Positions 38,012 to 48,036 of a DNA stretch of 64,000 bases are shown here, one piece after another; positions within the stretch are counted from its first letter, which is position 1, and each line of letters starts with the position of its first letter. The notes below the pieces were generated by a model that ran no database searches, was not told the origin of the DNA, and worked only from the letters and a program-made list of their open reading frames with translations. Source of the stretch: Adhaeribacter radiodurans (GTDB taxonomy: Bacteria > Bacteroidota > Bacteroidia > Cytophagales > Hymenobacteraceae); assembly GCF_014075995.1 (NCBI RefSeq), contig NZ_CP055153.1:248001-312000 (forward strand), in the 5' to 3' direction. The translations under genes were made by a program, and so were the position numbers.

Positions 38012-39967
38012 ATGGGAAAAATAATAGGCATTGACTTAGGAACTACCAACTCGTGCGTGGCTGTAATGGAGGGTAATGAGCCGGTAGTAATTCCGAACAG
38101 TGAAGGTCGCCGGACTACTCCTTCGATTGTGGCTTTCCTGGATAATGGTAATGGCGAACGGAAAGTAGGTGACCCAGCTAAACGCCAGGCCATCACTAAC
38201 CCTAAAAATACCATCGCTTCTATTAAGCGTTTCATGGGTCGGGGCTACTCTGAAGTAGCTTCTGAGTTAAAGAACGTATCGTACGAAGTAGTACAAGGCA
38301 GCAATAATACCGTGCGGGTTAAAATTGGCGATCGCCAGTATACTCCACAAGAAATTTCGGCAATGGTTTTGCAAAAAATGAAGCAAACCGCCGAAGATTA
38401 TTTAGGTACCAGCGTTAGTGAAGCCGTTATTACCGTACCGGCTTACTTTAACGATGCGCAGCGCCAGGCTACTAAAGAAGCCGGTGCAATTGCGGGTTTA
38501 GATGTAAAACGTATTATTAACGAGCCTACTGCCGCGGCGTTAGCTTACGGTCTTGATAAAAAACATAAAGATCAAAAAATTGCTGTTTACGATTTAGGTG
38601 GTGGTACATTCGATATCTCTATCCTGGAATTAGGCGACGGCGTTTTTGAAGTACTTTCTACCAATGGAGATACGCATTTAGGTGGTGATGACTTTGACCA
38701 GGTAATTATTAACTGGTTAGCCGATGAATTTACATCGGAAGAAAACATGGACTTGCGTACTGACCCCATGGCTTTGCAGCGTTTGAAAGAAGCCGCTGAA
38801 AAAGCGAAAGTGGAGTTATCCAGCTCACAGGAAACTGAAATTAACTTGCCGTACATCACTGCTACGCAAACTGGTCCGAAACACTTAGTACGTAAATTAA
38901 GCCGTGCTAAATTCGAGCAGTTAGCCGATACTTTGGTTCGTCGTTCGATGGATCCGGTTCGTCAGGCTCTAAAAGATGCTGGTGTGAGTACGAATGATAT
39001 CGACGAAGTAATCTTAGTTGGTGGTTCTACCCGTATTCCGCGCATTCAGGAAGAAGTAGAAAAATTCTTTGGTAAGAAACCTTCTAAAGGTGTAAACCCG
39101 GACGAAGTAGTAGCGATTGGTGCTGCTATTCAAGGTGGGGTATTAACCGGTGAAGTAAAAGATGTGTTGCTGTTAGATGTAACGCCGCTTTCACTAGGTA
39201 TCGAAACTATGGGTGGCGTAATGACTAAACTCATCGAATCGAATACCACTATTCCTACTAAAAAGTCCGAGACTTTCTCGACTGCTTCGGATAACCAGCC
39301 AAGTGTGGAAATTCACGTGTTGCAAGGCGAACGCCCAATGGCCCGCGATAACCGTACGATTGGCCGGTTCCACTTAGCCGATATTCCGCCAGCTCCCCGG
39401 GGTGTACCGCAAATCGAAGTAACTTTCGATATTGATGCCAACGGTATTCTGCACGTATCAGCCCGTGATAAAGGTACTGGTAAAGAGCAAAAAATCCGGA
39501 TCGAAGCTTCATCTGGTTTATCGGAAGCCGAAATCGAACGCATGCGCCAGGAAGCGGCCGCTAACGCGGATGCTGACCGCGCGGCGAAAGAGCAGGTAGA
39601 AAAATTAAATACTGCCGACTCTATGCTGTTCCAGACCGAGAAACAGTTGAAAGAATACGGCGATAAACTGTCTGCTGGTAACAAAACGGCTATTGAAAGT
39701 GCTTTAGCTGAATTACGTACGGCTCACGGTAACAAAGACGTAGCTGCCATCGATACTGCTATTAATAACCTGAACAACGCTTGGCAAGCTGCTTCGCAGG
39801 AAATGTACGCGGCTACTGGCGGTAACCCAGGTGCGGGTGCTGACCCAGGTGCTGGATTTGGTGGTCAAGGCCAAGGCGGTCCGCAAGGGGACTCGTCCCA
39901 AAATGGTAATGGTGCTGCTGATCACGTAACTGACGTAGACTACGAAGAAGTAGACGGTAACAAGTAA
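38012..39967 (+). CDS. dnaK: Hsp70 chaperone DnaK
   Basis: ATP-driven chaperone for nascent and misfolded proteins. 651 residues: ATPase domain ([16 protein letters not shown] at the N-terminus, [32 protein letters not shown]), linker [18 protein letters not shown], substrate-binding domain, then a C-terminal Gly/Gln-rich tail and acidic end ([11 protein letters not shown]). No dnaJ or grpE is adjacent, as is common in Bacteroidota. Monocistronic with terminator. Confidence 0.98.
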   Translation: MGKIIGIDLGTTNSCVAVMEGNEPVVIPNSEGRRTTPSIVAFLDNGNGERKVGDPAKRQAITNPKNTIASIKRFMGRGYSEVASELKNVSYEVVQGSNNTVRVKIGDRQYTPQEISAMVLQKMKQTAEDYLGTSVSEAVITVPAYFNDAQRQATKEAGAIAGLDVKRIINEPTAAALAYGLDKKHKDQKIAVYDLGGGTFDISILELGDGVFEVLSTNGDTHLGGDDFDQVIINWLADEFTSEENMDLRTDPMALQRLKEAAEKAKVELSSSQETEINLPYITATQTGPKHLVRKLSRAKFEQLADTLVRRSMDPVRQALKDAGVSTNDIDEVILVGGSTRIPRIQEEVEKFFGKKPSKGVNPDEVVAIGAAIQGGVLTGEVKDVLLLDVTPLSLGIETMGGVMTKLIESNTTIPTKKSETFSTASDNQPSVEIHVLQGERPMARDNRTIGRFHLADIPPAPRGVPQIEVTFDIDANGILHVSARDKGTGKEQKIRIEASSGLSEAEIERMRQEAAANADADRAAKEQVEKLNTADSMLFQTEKQLKEYGDKLSAGNKTAIESALAELRTAHGNKDVAAIDTAINNLNNAWQAASQEMYAATGGNPGAGADPGAGFGGQGQGGPQGDSSQNGNGAADHVTDVDYEEVDGNK

Positions 39968-39989
39968 TATACCTCCTCTCTATATATCC

Positions 39990-40025
39990 AAAGCCTTCCT
40001 GATTTTTCAGGAAGGCTTTTTTGTT
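39990..40025 (+). terminator. dnaK intrinsic terminator
   Basis: 13-bp stem 39990-40002 with 40007-40019 (AAGCCTTCC-type arms), 4-nt loop, T-run. Confidence 0.88.
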
Positions 40026-40632
40026 TTAAAGTAATTTTTCGGATGTGGTTACACTAATTTCCCGTTTTGAATAGGGAGGGATTGTGGTGGCTGATTTTTA
40101 CTTTAGAATGCCTTTATATAAATGATATACAATTTGTTATGCGTTATATGTTTGCTTTTAGTAAGAAGTGCTTACAATAAAATGCAAGTAAATGGGCGGG
40201 AATTTCAGTAGCAAATATTTTAATTGATTTTGGCACTTTAAAAACGGCATATACTTCAGTTACGCAACGCTCTATTTCTAACGTAAGTCCTTTCAATAAA
40301 AAACGGGAGAATTGAGAAAGGTACCCGCTTCCTTTCGCTTACTAATCGGCAAAAAAACATTCGGCAAAAGTAAAAATTTACGCAACTTCATCGACCCATT
40401 TGTTTTACCAAGACAGTATAATCAGTTAAGGGATTCTCCCGAAAGTTAAGCTTTACCGTCACGTAGTAGAACTAAGAACCAGGGTGCCGAAATATAAATC
40501 ATCGCGGAATATACCTTATGCAGAGCAAATGAAAGATTAGATGTGGGCTTCGGGCAACGAACCCTTGTTCGTATACGCTTTTAATAAATGTAGTTTTTAT
40601 TTAAATCTCTAGTAATTAACGAGGATTGGTTT
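40026..40632. other. Gene-free region between dnaK and the 7TM kinase
   Basis: About 600 nt without a recognisable gene. 40058-40090 carries an arm related to the GC-rich inverted repeat at 33848-34057. The remainder has no obvious frame, hairpin or promoter. Confidence 0.5.
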
Positions 40633-42519
40633 TTAAATGTCTATTACTGGATATTCTTCAAGAATTATAGGCATTGAAATTTTAATTTCAGTTTTTTTAA
40701 AAGTACTGGTGATAAAAAACTGACCGCCTACTTCTTCGGCTCGTTTACGCATGTAGTTTATTCCGTTAATACGTTTGGTATTTGCCAGATCAAACCCACC
40801 GCCATTATCTGTAATAGTAAGTACCAGGTTAGGAATTTGAGTTGCCAATCGCACGTCTATCCGGGTGGCACAGGCGTATTTTAAGGCATTATTAATAGCT
40901 TCCTGAGTAATGTAAAACAAATGCTGCGCTACTAGCGGCGATAGTTCCGGAGCCGTAGCAGTTGATAAAAATTCCCAGTTGAGTACCGGATTTTCCCGGC
41001 CTTCCCAAAGCTTATGCAAAAAGTTTTGGAGCCGGTTGGCAAAACTACTTACCGAAAGCCTTTTTTGGTCTAGTACCCAAATAGTTTCCCGGAGCATTTG
41101 GATAGTTCCCCGGGTGAAATCGGCCAGACGATGTGTTTGTTCCTGAAATTCGCCGGAAGTACGGCGAACAAGGGAATCGAGGCGCAAAACAATATGGGTG
41201 AGCTGAGATCCAATACTATCGTGAAGGTCGCGAGCCATCCGTTCGCGTTGGCCTTGCAACTGTTCTTTCGATTCCCGGATAACTTTCTGGCGGTACAACC
41301 ACCCAATAGTAATAATAGTAATTTCAGTAACCAAAGCAAGCCGAAACAAAAGCATATCCGGCAAAATGTGGGGCAAAAGACCGGTGTTTTCTAAAAATTT
41401 AGTAAAAAAGTAAACTAAAAGCATAACCAGTTGCGAACACAGGAGCAACCAAGCCGGTTGAAACCCTTGCCGGAGAGCATGCCGAAGGTAACTTATCCAG
41501 ATAAGTGCTGCTACCAAGGCAACGAGTAAACCCAAGCGGTAAACAAACCGAAGAAGAACCAGATGTTCGTTTAAACTGGCAAACTGGGCCAAGTCGATAA
41601 ACACAATCAATAACAAACATAACCACCACGGATTAATGCGCAACCACCAATGCGGTGCCTGTTTAGAAATATGTAAAAAGCGACGGCTAAATAACAATAA
41701 AAAGCATAAGCCTAGGCTCAATAAATAATGATTAGTAATAGGATTTACTTGTTGCTGTATAACGGCAGGTAGAAAAATTCCCCAGCCATCATTCAGAAGC
41801 GCGTACAGGGCAAGGCTAAAAATATAACCGGCAAAGTACACGTAAATGCGCCGGGGATAAAAACCAAAACGGATTACGGTAATACCTAAAGTCATGGTTA
41901 TCATGCCCACAAACAAAGCCCAGTGCCAGTCAACGTACCGCATGTGCCACCAAAAAGCAGCAGGCTGCCAATATTGCACCGCAAATTTTAAACTGAAGCC
42001 AGGTTTTACATACCCCCGAATATAAACCTGGTACGCTTGATTTGCCTCGAGGGGTAAAGTAAACAAGTAATAACGATGCTCGTTAGGATTATGGCTGCTA
42101 TGCGGCAGGCGCCAGTAGCCGGTAGTTGGGTATTTTTTTACTAAATCATTTTTAGTAAACAACCATACCTGCACCGTATCTATAAAGGGAGTCTGGAGTT
42201 CTAGTTTTACTTCCTGCGCGCGCAAACTATAAATTTGGGAAACTACCCAACCCGAACGGCCTTTACTGCCAAAGTTAACTGCTGAAACGGGCTGCCAATG
42301 GCGCAAGGGTATATTCTGCGCTTGCTCTAACGTAATACGCGAATCCGGATCTGGTAATTGGTGCAACGCCAAAACGCGCACGGGTTCCGTTACCTGAGTT
42401 TTTCTTCCATTCTGCCCATACACCGGTTTCAAAAAAGCATGCGTCAGCAGGCTACCCAAAAATAGTAGCCACCAAATAAGTTTCCGGTGATAACTCTCGG
42501 GTTCGATAGGGTTTACCAA
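40633..42519 (-). CDS. 7TMR-DISM sensor histidine kinase
   Basis: 628 residues. Possible signal peptide (about 14-35), periplasmic DISMED2-type beta-sandwich (about 45-185), seven membrane helices (about 198-410), then a HisKA_3 domain with phosphoacceptor H433 in ARDLHDSIGSQL and an ATPase domain (NNALKYA, DNGGGFD, then MRKRAEEVGGQF). NarL-type kinases normally pair with LuxR-type response regulators; none is adjacent. The predicted start is a TTG, so the exact N-terminus is uncertain. Periplasmic ligand unknown. Confidence 0.88.
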   Translation of the reverse strand: MVNPIEPESYHRKLIWWLLFLGSLLTHAFLKPVYGQNGRKTQVTEPVRVLALHQLPDPDSRITLEQAQNIPLRHWQPVSAVNFGSKGRSGWVVSQIYSLRAQEVKLELQTPFIDTVQVWLFTKNDLVKKYPTTGYWRLPHSSHNPNEHRYYLFTLPLEANQAYQVYIRGYVKPGFSLKFAVQYWQPAAFWWHMRYVDWHWALFVGMITMTLGITVIRFGFYPRRIYVYFAGYIFSLALYALLNDGWGIFLPAVIQQQVNPITNHYLLSLGLCFLLLFSRRFLHISKQAPHWWLRINPWWLCLLLIVFIDLAQFASLNEHLVLLRFVYRLGLLVALVAALIWISYLRHALRQGFQPAWLLLCSQLVMLLVYFFTKFLENTGLLPHILPDMLLFRLALVTEITIITIGWLYRQKVIRESKEQLQGQRERMARDLHDSIGSQLTHIVLRLDSLVRRTSGEFQEQTHRLADFTRGTIQMLRETIWVLDQKRLSVSSFANRLQNFLHKLWEGRENPVLNWEFLSTATAPELSPLVAQHLFYITQEAINNALKYACATRIDVRLATQIPNLVLTITDNGGGFDLANTKRINGINYMRKRAEEVGGQFFITSTFKKTEIKISMPIILEEYPVIDI

Positions 42520-42583
42520 AAAAAAATCTAGACAAAAGAAAACTTGGTTTTGGATTAATAAAACGTAATAATTTAATGTGCCT

Positions 42584-43015
42584 TTAAGGAGTTAAGAAAA
42601 AACGTGCAGCTACATGACTGTGGAAGTTAGAGGTAACATCGTACGTTTCCGAGTCAAAATCTTTGTTATAAGGTTCGGTTACATCATAGGCTTCGGTAGA
42701 TAACACAAGCTGCATGCCGGTAAGCGGAGCAATATTCTTCACCCGGAAAGGATTCGTCATACGGACTTCTCCATCCTGCACGTTCGCAAATAAACAATCG
42801 AATAAATTATTGCCGTCTTCAAAACTAAACAGCCGGTTATTTACAATCATTACCCGCAGGTTAATAGTAACGCCTCTTTCCGGTACAGGTCTAATATTAA
42901 AGCGTATGTGCATGCGGTAATGGTTCGATAAACCAAACTCGTTTTCTTCTGACAGGTGAATTGCCACAATTTGCTGTGGACTTATAAATTGAATTTCGGT
43001 GTATATGGTTGCCAT
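42584..43015 (-). CDS. Hypothetical protein
   Basis: 143 residues, not recognised. No signal peptide or membrane helix. Beta-rich pattern with many Phe/Val/Arg strands (RMHIRFNIRPVPERGVTINL) and a C-terminal segment NFHSHVAARFFLTP. Codon use resembles neighbours. It lies 64 nt upstream of the 7TM kinase gene on the same strand, so the two could be co-transcribed. Confidence 0.65.
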   Translation of the reverse strand: MATIYTEIQFISPQQIVAIHLSEENEFGLSNHYRMHIRFNIRPVPERGVTINLRVMIVNNRLFSFEDGNNLFDCLFANVQDGEVRMTNPFRVKNIAPLTGMQLVLSTEAYDVTEPYNKDFDSETYDVTSNFHSHVAARFFLTP

Positions 43016-43594
43016 ATAACGGGGTAATCTTGGTTAGTTTAGTTAGTGTTGGTACTGGTTCGGGTAGAGTTTAATGGCATTTATAAAACTCGGAGAAATA
43101 ATTGCACTCCATTTCTTTTATACATCCGGCGAAGAGGTAAATTGTTACTGGTTTAAGAAGAAAATTTTAGCAAAATTTTGCTTTAAATAAATGTATGCTT
43201 TCGCGCAAAGCCCGGTATGTATCTTATAATAGTCTTATTTATCGGGCATTTTTAGGAAATAAATAGAAGAAATTAAGAAAAAAAGCGATTTTAAAAGCTT
43301 AACGGGCTTATTCCTTCATGTTTACTTTTGAGCAGATAAAGTACTTAGAAGTACGGATTGCTACCCGAGGAGAATAGCCCTGCAGAGACAAGAAAAAAGT
43401 AAATTTTTTACTAAAACTAATTAGAAGATGAGAGGCAAAGGCCCGAAATAGGTTGCGCCTTTCGGGCCAAGCCATAAAGGAAGGAAAGATAGCAGGAGAG
43501 AGTTGCCTGCTGAGAGGGAAAAGTTTAATTCAGAGTTATTTAAAATTTTAATTATTTAATCTGCAGAATTTATATAATCTAGTTTATCTGCGAT
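43016..43594. other. Gene-free region with competing hairpins
   Basis: 579 nt without a gene. GGCCCGAAA (43440-43448) pairs with TTTCGGGCC (43460-43468). AAAGGC (43437-43442) can instead pair with GCCTTT (43457-43462). The two stems overlap and exclude each other. No T-run follows. Confidence 0.5.
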
Positions 43595-44404
43595 TTAGAT
43601 TAGTTTATGGTTAAAGGCGAGCTGGATTAAGCCGCTTGTATTAGGAGCATTGGTTTTTTCGATCATTTTCTGCCGGTGTGTATTAACCGTATGAAAACTT
43701 ATGCTAAGCATATCCGCAATAATTTTGCTGCTGTAGCCATCGGCAATTAATTTGAGTACTTCTTTTTCACGTTTGCTCAATAACGCTTCGAACGGCGATG
43801 GTTCTTCTTCCTCAGTGGAGGTAGAGGTACACACCAGGCAGGTTTCATTTTGCGGCGATATTACCGAGGCAGTTAAACCTTCGTTTTTTTTCCAGTCGGT
43901 TATATCGGTGCAAACGCCCAATATATACCGTACACTGCCACGTTTATCGGTTTGCAAAATGGTGTTTTGTTCCAGCAGCCGGGCGTATGAGCCATTGGCT
44001 TTCTGTAGGCGGTAATCGCAATTAAAGCGGTACTCCTGGCGTTGGCTGGCGGGTAAAGCCAGTAAAAATTCCCATACTTGCCGCATAAGTCGCCATAAGT
44101 GAGTGGCATCCTCTGCGTGTACCCGGTCTTTGGCGAACTTCATTCCTCCTTGCAGCCATTCTTCGGGGGCATAACCAAGTAAACGTTGAATATTACTACT
44201 CACGAAAACGTATTTTTTCGTGCGCAAATCAAAAATCCAGGTAATGCAGGGGCTAATGGTTAAGGTTGGTGTGTTCGGTACCAGGTGCTGAAAGCTGGTA
44301 TCATCCAGTTCGGGGGAGTAAGGTTGGCTTTGCCATAGTTGTACTAATTCTCCGTATGACTTGCTGGGAGAGCGGCGGCTCATGGAAGTGGGTAATTTTT
44401 TCAT
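43595..44404 (-). CDS. PAS-LuxR transcriptional regulator
   Basis: 269 residues. PAS fold at about 55-175 (TWIFDLRTKKYVFVSSNIQR, LLGYAPEEWL, and the PAC end YILGVCTDITDWKKN). LuxR/GerE helix-turn-helix at the C-terminus (LSKREKEVLKLIADGYSSKI, SFHTVNTHRQKM). A cytoplasmic one-component regulator; ligand unknown. No receiver domain. Monocistronic. Confidence 0.88.
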   Translation of the reverse strand: MKKLPTSMSRRSPSKSYGELVQLWQSQPYSPELDDTSFQHLVPNTPTLTISPCITWIFDLRTKKYVFVSSNIQRLLGYAPEEWLQGGMKFAKDRVHAEDATHLWRLMRQVWEFLLALPASQRQEYRFNCDYRLQKANGSYARLLEQNTILQTDKRGSVRYILGVCTDITDWKKNEGLTASVISPQNETCLVCTSTSTEEEEPSPFEALLSKREKEVLKLIADGYSSKIIADMLSISFHTVNTHRQKMIEKTNAPNTSGLIQLAFNHKLI

Positions 44405-44707
44405 GGCATAAAATCATTAGAAAGAACAAACCTGACTGTCTGGTGCTGTTTCGCCGGACAGAACAAAGCTCATTTTTTATTAATGACCAAACAAGGTGAA
44501 GGTAAACACCAGGAGGCAGTGATTTTTTGAAAAAAGATTCCGTAAGTTCACTGGTGAAAGAGGATGATTTTCAGGAAGTTTAATGGGAAAAATCACGTAC
44601 TTTTAAGTAAAAGAGAAGCTTAAATTAGCGGCAGATTAAGCACCTTACTTCTCGGTGCTTATTAATTGAGTAAGTAACAGCAGTTTCACCTTAATTCTAT
44701 AATTAAC
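44405..44707. other. Divergent intergenic region with a hairpin
   Basis: 303 nt. TAAGCACC (44637-44644) pairs with GGTGCTTA (44654-44661), about 45 nt before the next start codon. Possible leader element; no gene. Confidence 0.45.
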
Positions 44708-45103
44708 ATGGCCGACAAAAACGCAAAACCTTCCGCTATTACTCAAGGTTGTACCAACTTTCGCAATTATTTAAGAGACGATCTAAAAGTAGAGAACTTT
44801 CAGGAGTTTATTTTTACTTACAGTTTTCCTTTAGAAGAGATAGAGGATTTAAAAAAGAAAGCACAGGCAGCCGGTAAGGAGCCCGTTTCGATCCGACTTT
44901 ATTACGGCTGCAACCAAGACGGCTCCAATCATAAATTGCACATGTCGTTGCTGGATAAAAACCTGGAAGTTATTGTAGATTCTACCGAACTGACTAATGA
45001 ATTGCACAACTTCGCCATGCCTGCTGGTATTGCGGTAGCCGCAGAAAGAAAATGCCCGCCCGGTGGTACCATTAACGACCGTTTAGTAAGCGACGTGTTT
45101 TAA
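44708..45103 (+). CDS. Conserved hypothetical protein with C-terminal CPPGG motif
   Basis: 131 residues, cytoplasmic. Resembles a group of small Bacteroidota proteins with N-terminal TNFRNYLRDDLKVENFQEFI, a central SIRLYYGCNQDGSNHKLHMS and an end with RKCPPGG. No function known to me. Possibly in an operon with the downstream membrane sensor genes, but a hairpin lies between them. Confidence 0.65.
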   Translation: MADKNAKPSAITQGCTNFRNYLRDDLKVENFQEFIFTYSFPLEEIEDLKKKAQAAGKEPVSIRLYYGCNQDGSNHKLHMSLLDKNLEVIVDSTELTNELHNFAMPAGIAVAAERKCPPGGTINDRLVSDVF

Positions 45104-45193
45104 CAGATAATAAAATAGTTTAAAGCCATAGTTTTAATAAGTTACTGGCATTAAATTTCTCCCCTCTCTCGGGTAAATACAATCCATATATTA

Positions 45194-45224
45194 GCTAACC
45201 GGACGTTTAAACAGCCCGGTTAGC
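45194..45224. terminator. Hairpin between 44708 gene and sensor operon
   Basis: 9-bp stem GCTAACCGG (45194-45202) with 45216-45224 and a 13-nt loop, followed by a C/T-rich stretch. Weak terminator or leader. Confidence 0.45.
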
Positions 45225-45276
45225 AACCCTTTTCCTATTGTGTCTTTAAGCTTTATCAGATGCCGGTAGTCGTAAT

Positions 45277-45930
45277 ATGATCGATGTTTATTTAAATATT
45301 TCTTTCTTAATTGTTATTCTGGGCCTGTTCTTTCTAAAAGGAAAACAGCTTACGCAAGAGCAGAAAATTATTGGGTTTATTGTGCTGGTAACTCTGCCTT
45401 TTGAGTTATATGCGGGTTACTTACAGTCGTTTACCATTAACAACTTGTTTGTTTATCATATTCTAATTCCCATTCAATACGGCTTTTATGCCTACATTTA
45501 TTACTGTTACATAGAATTTAAAATAATCAAGAAGTTGATTTTAATTTCTATAGCGTTGGTAATAGGAGCGTCCGTTTTCTTAGCATTTACCATTCAACCT
45601 CCCGATACCTATAATTCTTACGTTATTATTCTTACTAATTTTTTTCTATGTATATGGGTACTAACTTATTACCGGCAGCTTTTCGTGCAGTTAAAAATAA
45701 CTGATTTAAAAATGGAGCCATTGTTCTGGATTAGCAACGGCTTATTGTTATTTGCCTTAGGCGATTTTTTTGTGGAGGGGTTAATGAAAGCGTTATTAGA
45801 TCAATCGTTACGGATGGCGCGTTGGAATTATTACTACATTTATTTACCCTTGCTATGCACGCTTTACATTACTTTTATTATATCGTTTTTGTGCCGAGAT
45901 ATTTTTAGTAAGCCTAAATTAAGTGTATAA
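45277..45930 (+). CDS. Polytopic membrane protein of a sensor operon
   Basis: 217 residues with about seven hydrophobic helices and short loops; no signal peptide. It ends 2 nt before the histidine kinase start, so it is translationally linked. Similar 7TM + kinase + response-regulator triplets occur in Bacteroidota, suggesting that this protein senses a membrane signal for the kinase (inference). No named family recognised. Confidence 0.75.
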   Translation: MIDVYLNISFLIVILGLFFLKGKQLTQEQKIIGFIVLVTLPFELYAGYLQSFTINNLFVYHILIPIQYGFYAYIYYCYIEFKIIKKLILISIALVIGASVFLAFTIQPPDTYNSYVIILTNFFLCIWVLTYYRQLFVQLKITDLKMEPLFWISNGLLLFALGDFFVEGLMKALLDQSLRMARWNYYYIYLPLLCTLYITFIISFLCRDIFSKPKLSV

Positions 45931-45932
45931 AC

Positions 45933-46724
45933 ATGGCCGATATTTCTATCATTATTGCGGGCGGCACCATTATTTTTCTGTTAACTGCAGGCTTTATTAT
46001 ATCTTTATTTTATTCGTACAATCAACGTTTAATTGCCTATCTGAAAGAAAAAGAAGAACTTAAAATTATTTTTCAGAATGAAAAACTTAAAGCCCAACTG
46101 GAAATGCAGGAACAAACCTTTCATAGTATTTCCCAGGAAATCCACGACAATATCGGCCAGATTCTTTCCCTTACTAGGCTTAATATCAGTACGATTAAAC
46201 CGGACGATTATGCGGCTACCGAACATAAAATTACTGCCAGTAAAGAACTCCTAGACCAAGCCATTGAAGACCTGCGCGATTTATCTAAAAGGTTAAACAC
46301 CCAATTTGTTACGCAGCAGAGCTTATCGGCCTCGCTCCGGTTCCAACTAAATCTGATTCAGAAAGCCGGTTATCATACCACCTCCTTAGAGGTACACGGC
46401 GAGGAAGAGGCTCACCTGGACCCGGAAAAGAAACTAATTGTTTTCCGGATTGCGCAGGAAGCTTTAAATAACGTTTTAAAACATGCCGATGCCAAACATA
46501 TTTTGGTAGTGCTGGTTTATCTGCCCGATAAAACTATTTTAAGTATTAAAGACGATGGCCACGGCTTTGAAGTAGCTGAAAAAGTAGATGCCGAAGTTCC
46601 GGTGAAAGGCATTGGTACGTATAATATGTATTACCGGGCCCGCCTGATTGGTGCCGAGTTTAGTTTGCAAAGCCAGCAAGGCGAAGGTACTTTGGCGCAT
46701 CTGGTATTACCAGCCACCTCTTAA
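45933..46724 (+). CDS. HisKA_3 sensor histidine kinase
   Basis: 263 residues. One N-terminal membrane helix (about 5-28), a short coiled coil, phosphoacceptor H71 in SISQEIHDNIGQ, and a HATPase domain (VFRIAQEALNNVLKHADAKH, SIKDDGHGFE, GIGTYNMYYRARLIGAEFSL). NarL/DesK-type kinase. No extracellular sensor domain of its own, so it may use the upstream membrane protein. The response regulator starts 10 nt after its stop. Confidence 0.92.
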   Translation: MADISIIIAGGTIIFLLTAGFIISLFYSYNQRLIAYLKEKEELKIIFQNEKLKAQLEMQEQTFHSISQEIHDNIGQILSLTRLNISTIKPDDYAATEHKITASKELLDQAIEDLRDLSKRLNTQFVTQQSLSASLRFQLNLIQKAGYHTTSLEVHGEEEAHLDPEKKLIVFRIAQEALNNVLKHADAKHILVVLVYLPDKTILSIKDDGHGFEVAEKVDAEVPVKGIGTYNMYYRARLIGAEFSLQSQQGEGTLAHLVLPATS

Positions 46725-46734
46725 ACCCATTTGT

Positions 46735-47385
46735 ATGCAAGCCAGCAAAGATAAAAAAGTTGTTTTAGTAGACGACCACAAGCTGTTCCGGAAAGGAATG
46801 GTGGAGTTGGTGAATGGTTTTGCGGGTTACTCGGTAGTGTGGGAAGCGGAAAATGGCCGCGATTTTATTCAGAAGCTAATACCCCAGGATTTACCGGATG
46901 TGGTACTTTTAGATATTAGTATGCCCGTGATGGATGGTTTTGAAACGGCGCAGTGGATGGAGCAACGTTACCCCGAGGTAAAATTGCTGGCCTTATCCAT
47001 GCACAACGATAACGAAACTATTAAACGAATGCTCAAGTCGGGAGTAAACGGGTATGTTTTAAAAAATGCCGATCCCGCCGAACTCCGCCTGGCTCTCCAA
47101 ACTTTAGAAGAAGAAGGATCTTATTATTCTACTCGGGTTACGGCTATTTTAATTGAAGACTTGCATAAACCCAAAAAAGTAAAAGTAGAACTCAGCGAAC
47201 GCGAAACTGAATTCCTAAAGTTAGCCTGTACTGAGTTGTGTTACAAAGCTTTTGCCCCCATTTTAAAAGTGCATCCGCGGGTGGTGGAGGCTATTCGGGA
47301 AGGGTTATTTAAAAAATTACAGGTAGAGTCGAGGGTAGGATTGGTTTTGTATGCGATTAAAAATGGGATTTTTAAAGTGGAATAA
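46735..47385 (+). CDS. NarL/LuxR-type response regulator
   Basis: 216 residues from ATG 46735. A longer frame from 46648 lies inside the kinase gene and is rejected. Receiver domain with acidic pair D13/D14, phosphorylation site D60 in VVLLDISMP and K110 in NGYVLKN. C-terminal LuxR helix-turn-helix (SERETEFLKLACTELCYKA to FKKLQVES). Partner of the upstream kinase; target genes unknown. Confidence 0.92.
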   Translation: MQASKDKKVVLVDDHKLFRKGMVELVNGFAGYSVVWEAENGRDFIQKLIPQDLPDVVLLDISMPVMDGFETAQWMEQRYPEVKLLALSMHNDNETIKRMLKSGVNGYVLKNADPAELRLALQTLEEEGSYYSTRVTAILIEDLHKPKKVKVELSERETEFLKLACTELCYKAFAPILKVHPRVVEAIREGLFKKLQVESRVGLVLYAIKNGIFKVE

Positions 47386-47896
47386 GGACACTGCTCATTG
47401 TATTTTCCTGAAAAAAGTAAATTGTAGCTGAAGGAATGATTCGCTTTATTCTTTGAAGGCTTTTCAAGTCTCTAGGAGCAGTACTGATGCGTTTCAACTG
47501 CCTAAGTTTGCCTCATGGCCGGCGGGCCTCGTTTAGCTCTCTCGCACTCGCTATCCTTCCTTTCCTCCTTATGTCGGAATTCTGCTGCGCAGGATCAGAA
47601 CCTTAGAAGGCCCTCCACAGCCAAACTGGTGTCAGTTTTTTTAATTCTTACTATGGCATTCTTATTATGGCGCGGAAGTTTCTTCCGTGTCATGCTTTTA
47701 AACTACTTTAGGTATTTTGTAAAGCGTTCCTGTTAGCCCACTATCTTGCCAGCATGAACAGTATAGACACGAAAGTAAATCCGCGACATAGCATGGGTTC
47801 TTTTGGGATACGCGGTAAACTTTGTTTTTTATATTATGCTACGCCACTTTTCTGAACATCGGATAGCTAATAAGTTTTCTGAATTCAAATTGGTAT
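47386..47896. other. Gene-free region with an atypical GC-rich block
   Basis: About 510 nt downstream of the response regulator. 47500-47640 is GC-richer than its surroundings and holds a frame (47515-47736) that I judge not to be a real gene. A short stem CGGAA/TTCCG lies near 47679-47693. It may be a relic of a mobile element, but no ends or transposase are visible. Confidence 0.4.
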
Positions 47897-47938
47897 TAGT
47901 TGCTTGTTGCTAGAAGCTAGCTTAGGTTCTCTGTTTGT
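47897..47938. repeat. Heptamer array before the beta-barrel gene 3' end
   Basis: In-phase units TAGTTGC, TTGTTGC, TAGAAGC, TAGCTTA, GGTTCTC and TGTTTGT. The first two match the word at 50835-50881. No inverted partner nearby. Confidence 0.65.
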
Positions 47939-48036
47939 TTTATTTGGTGATTTTACTTTTAGTACCTGTTTGGTTACGACTTAAAGTATTTCCATTACGA
48001 ACCCGATTTTGGGAAAATTGGCTTGAAGTTCCAGGA

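Noticed and set aside
46648-46734. N-terminal extension of the response regulator
   Set aside because: It lies inside the kinase coding sequence; the receiver domain begins right after ATG 46735.
47515-47736. 73-codon open frame in the GC-rich block
   Set aside because: Composition is low-complexity (Ser/Leu/Arg), no family match, and the frame spans a block that looks non-coding.
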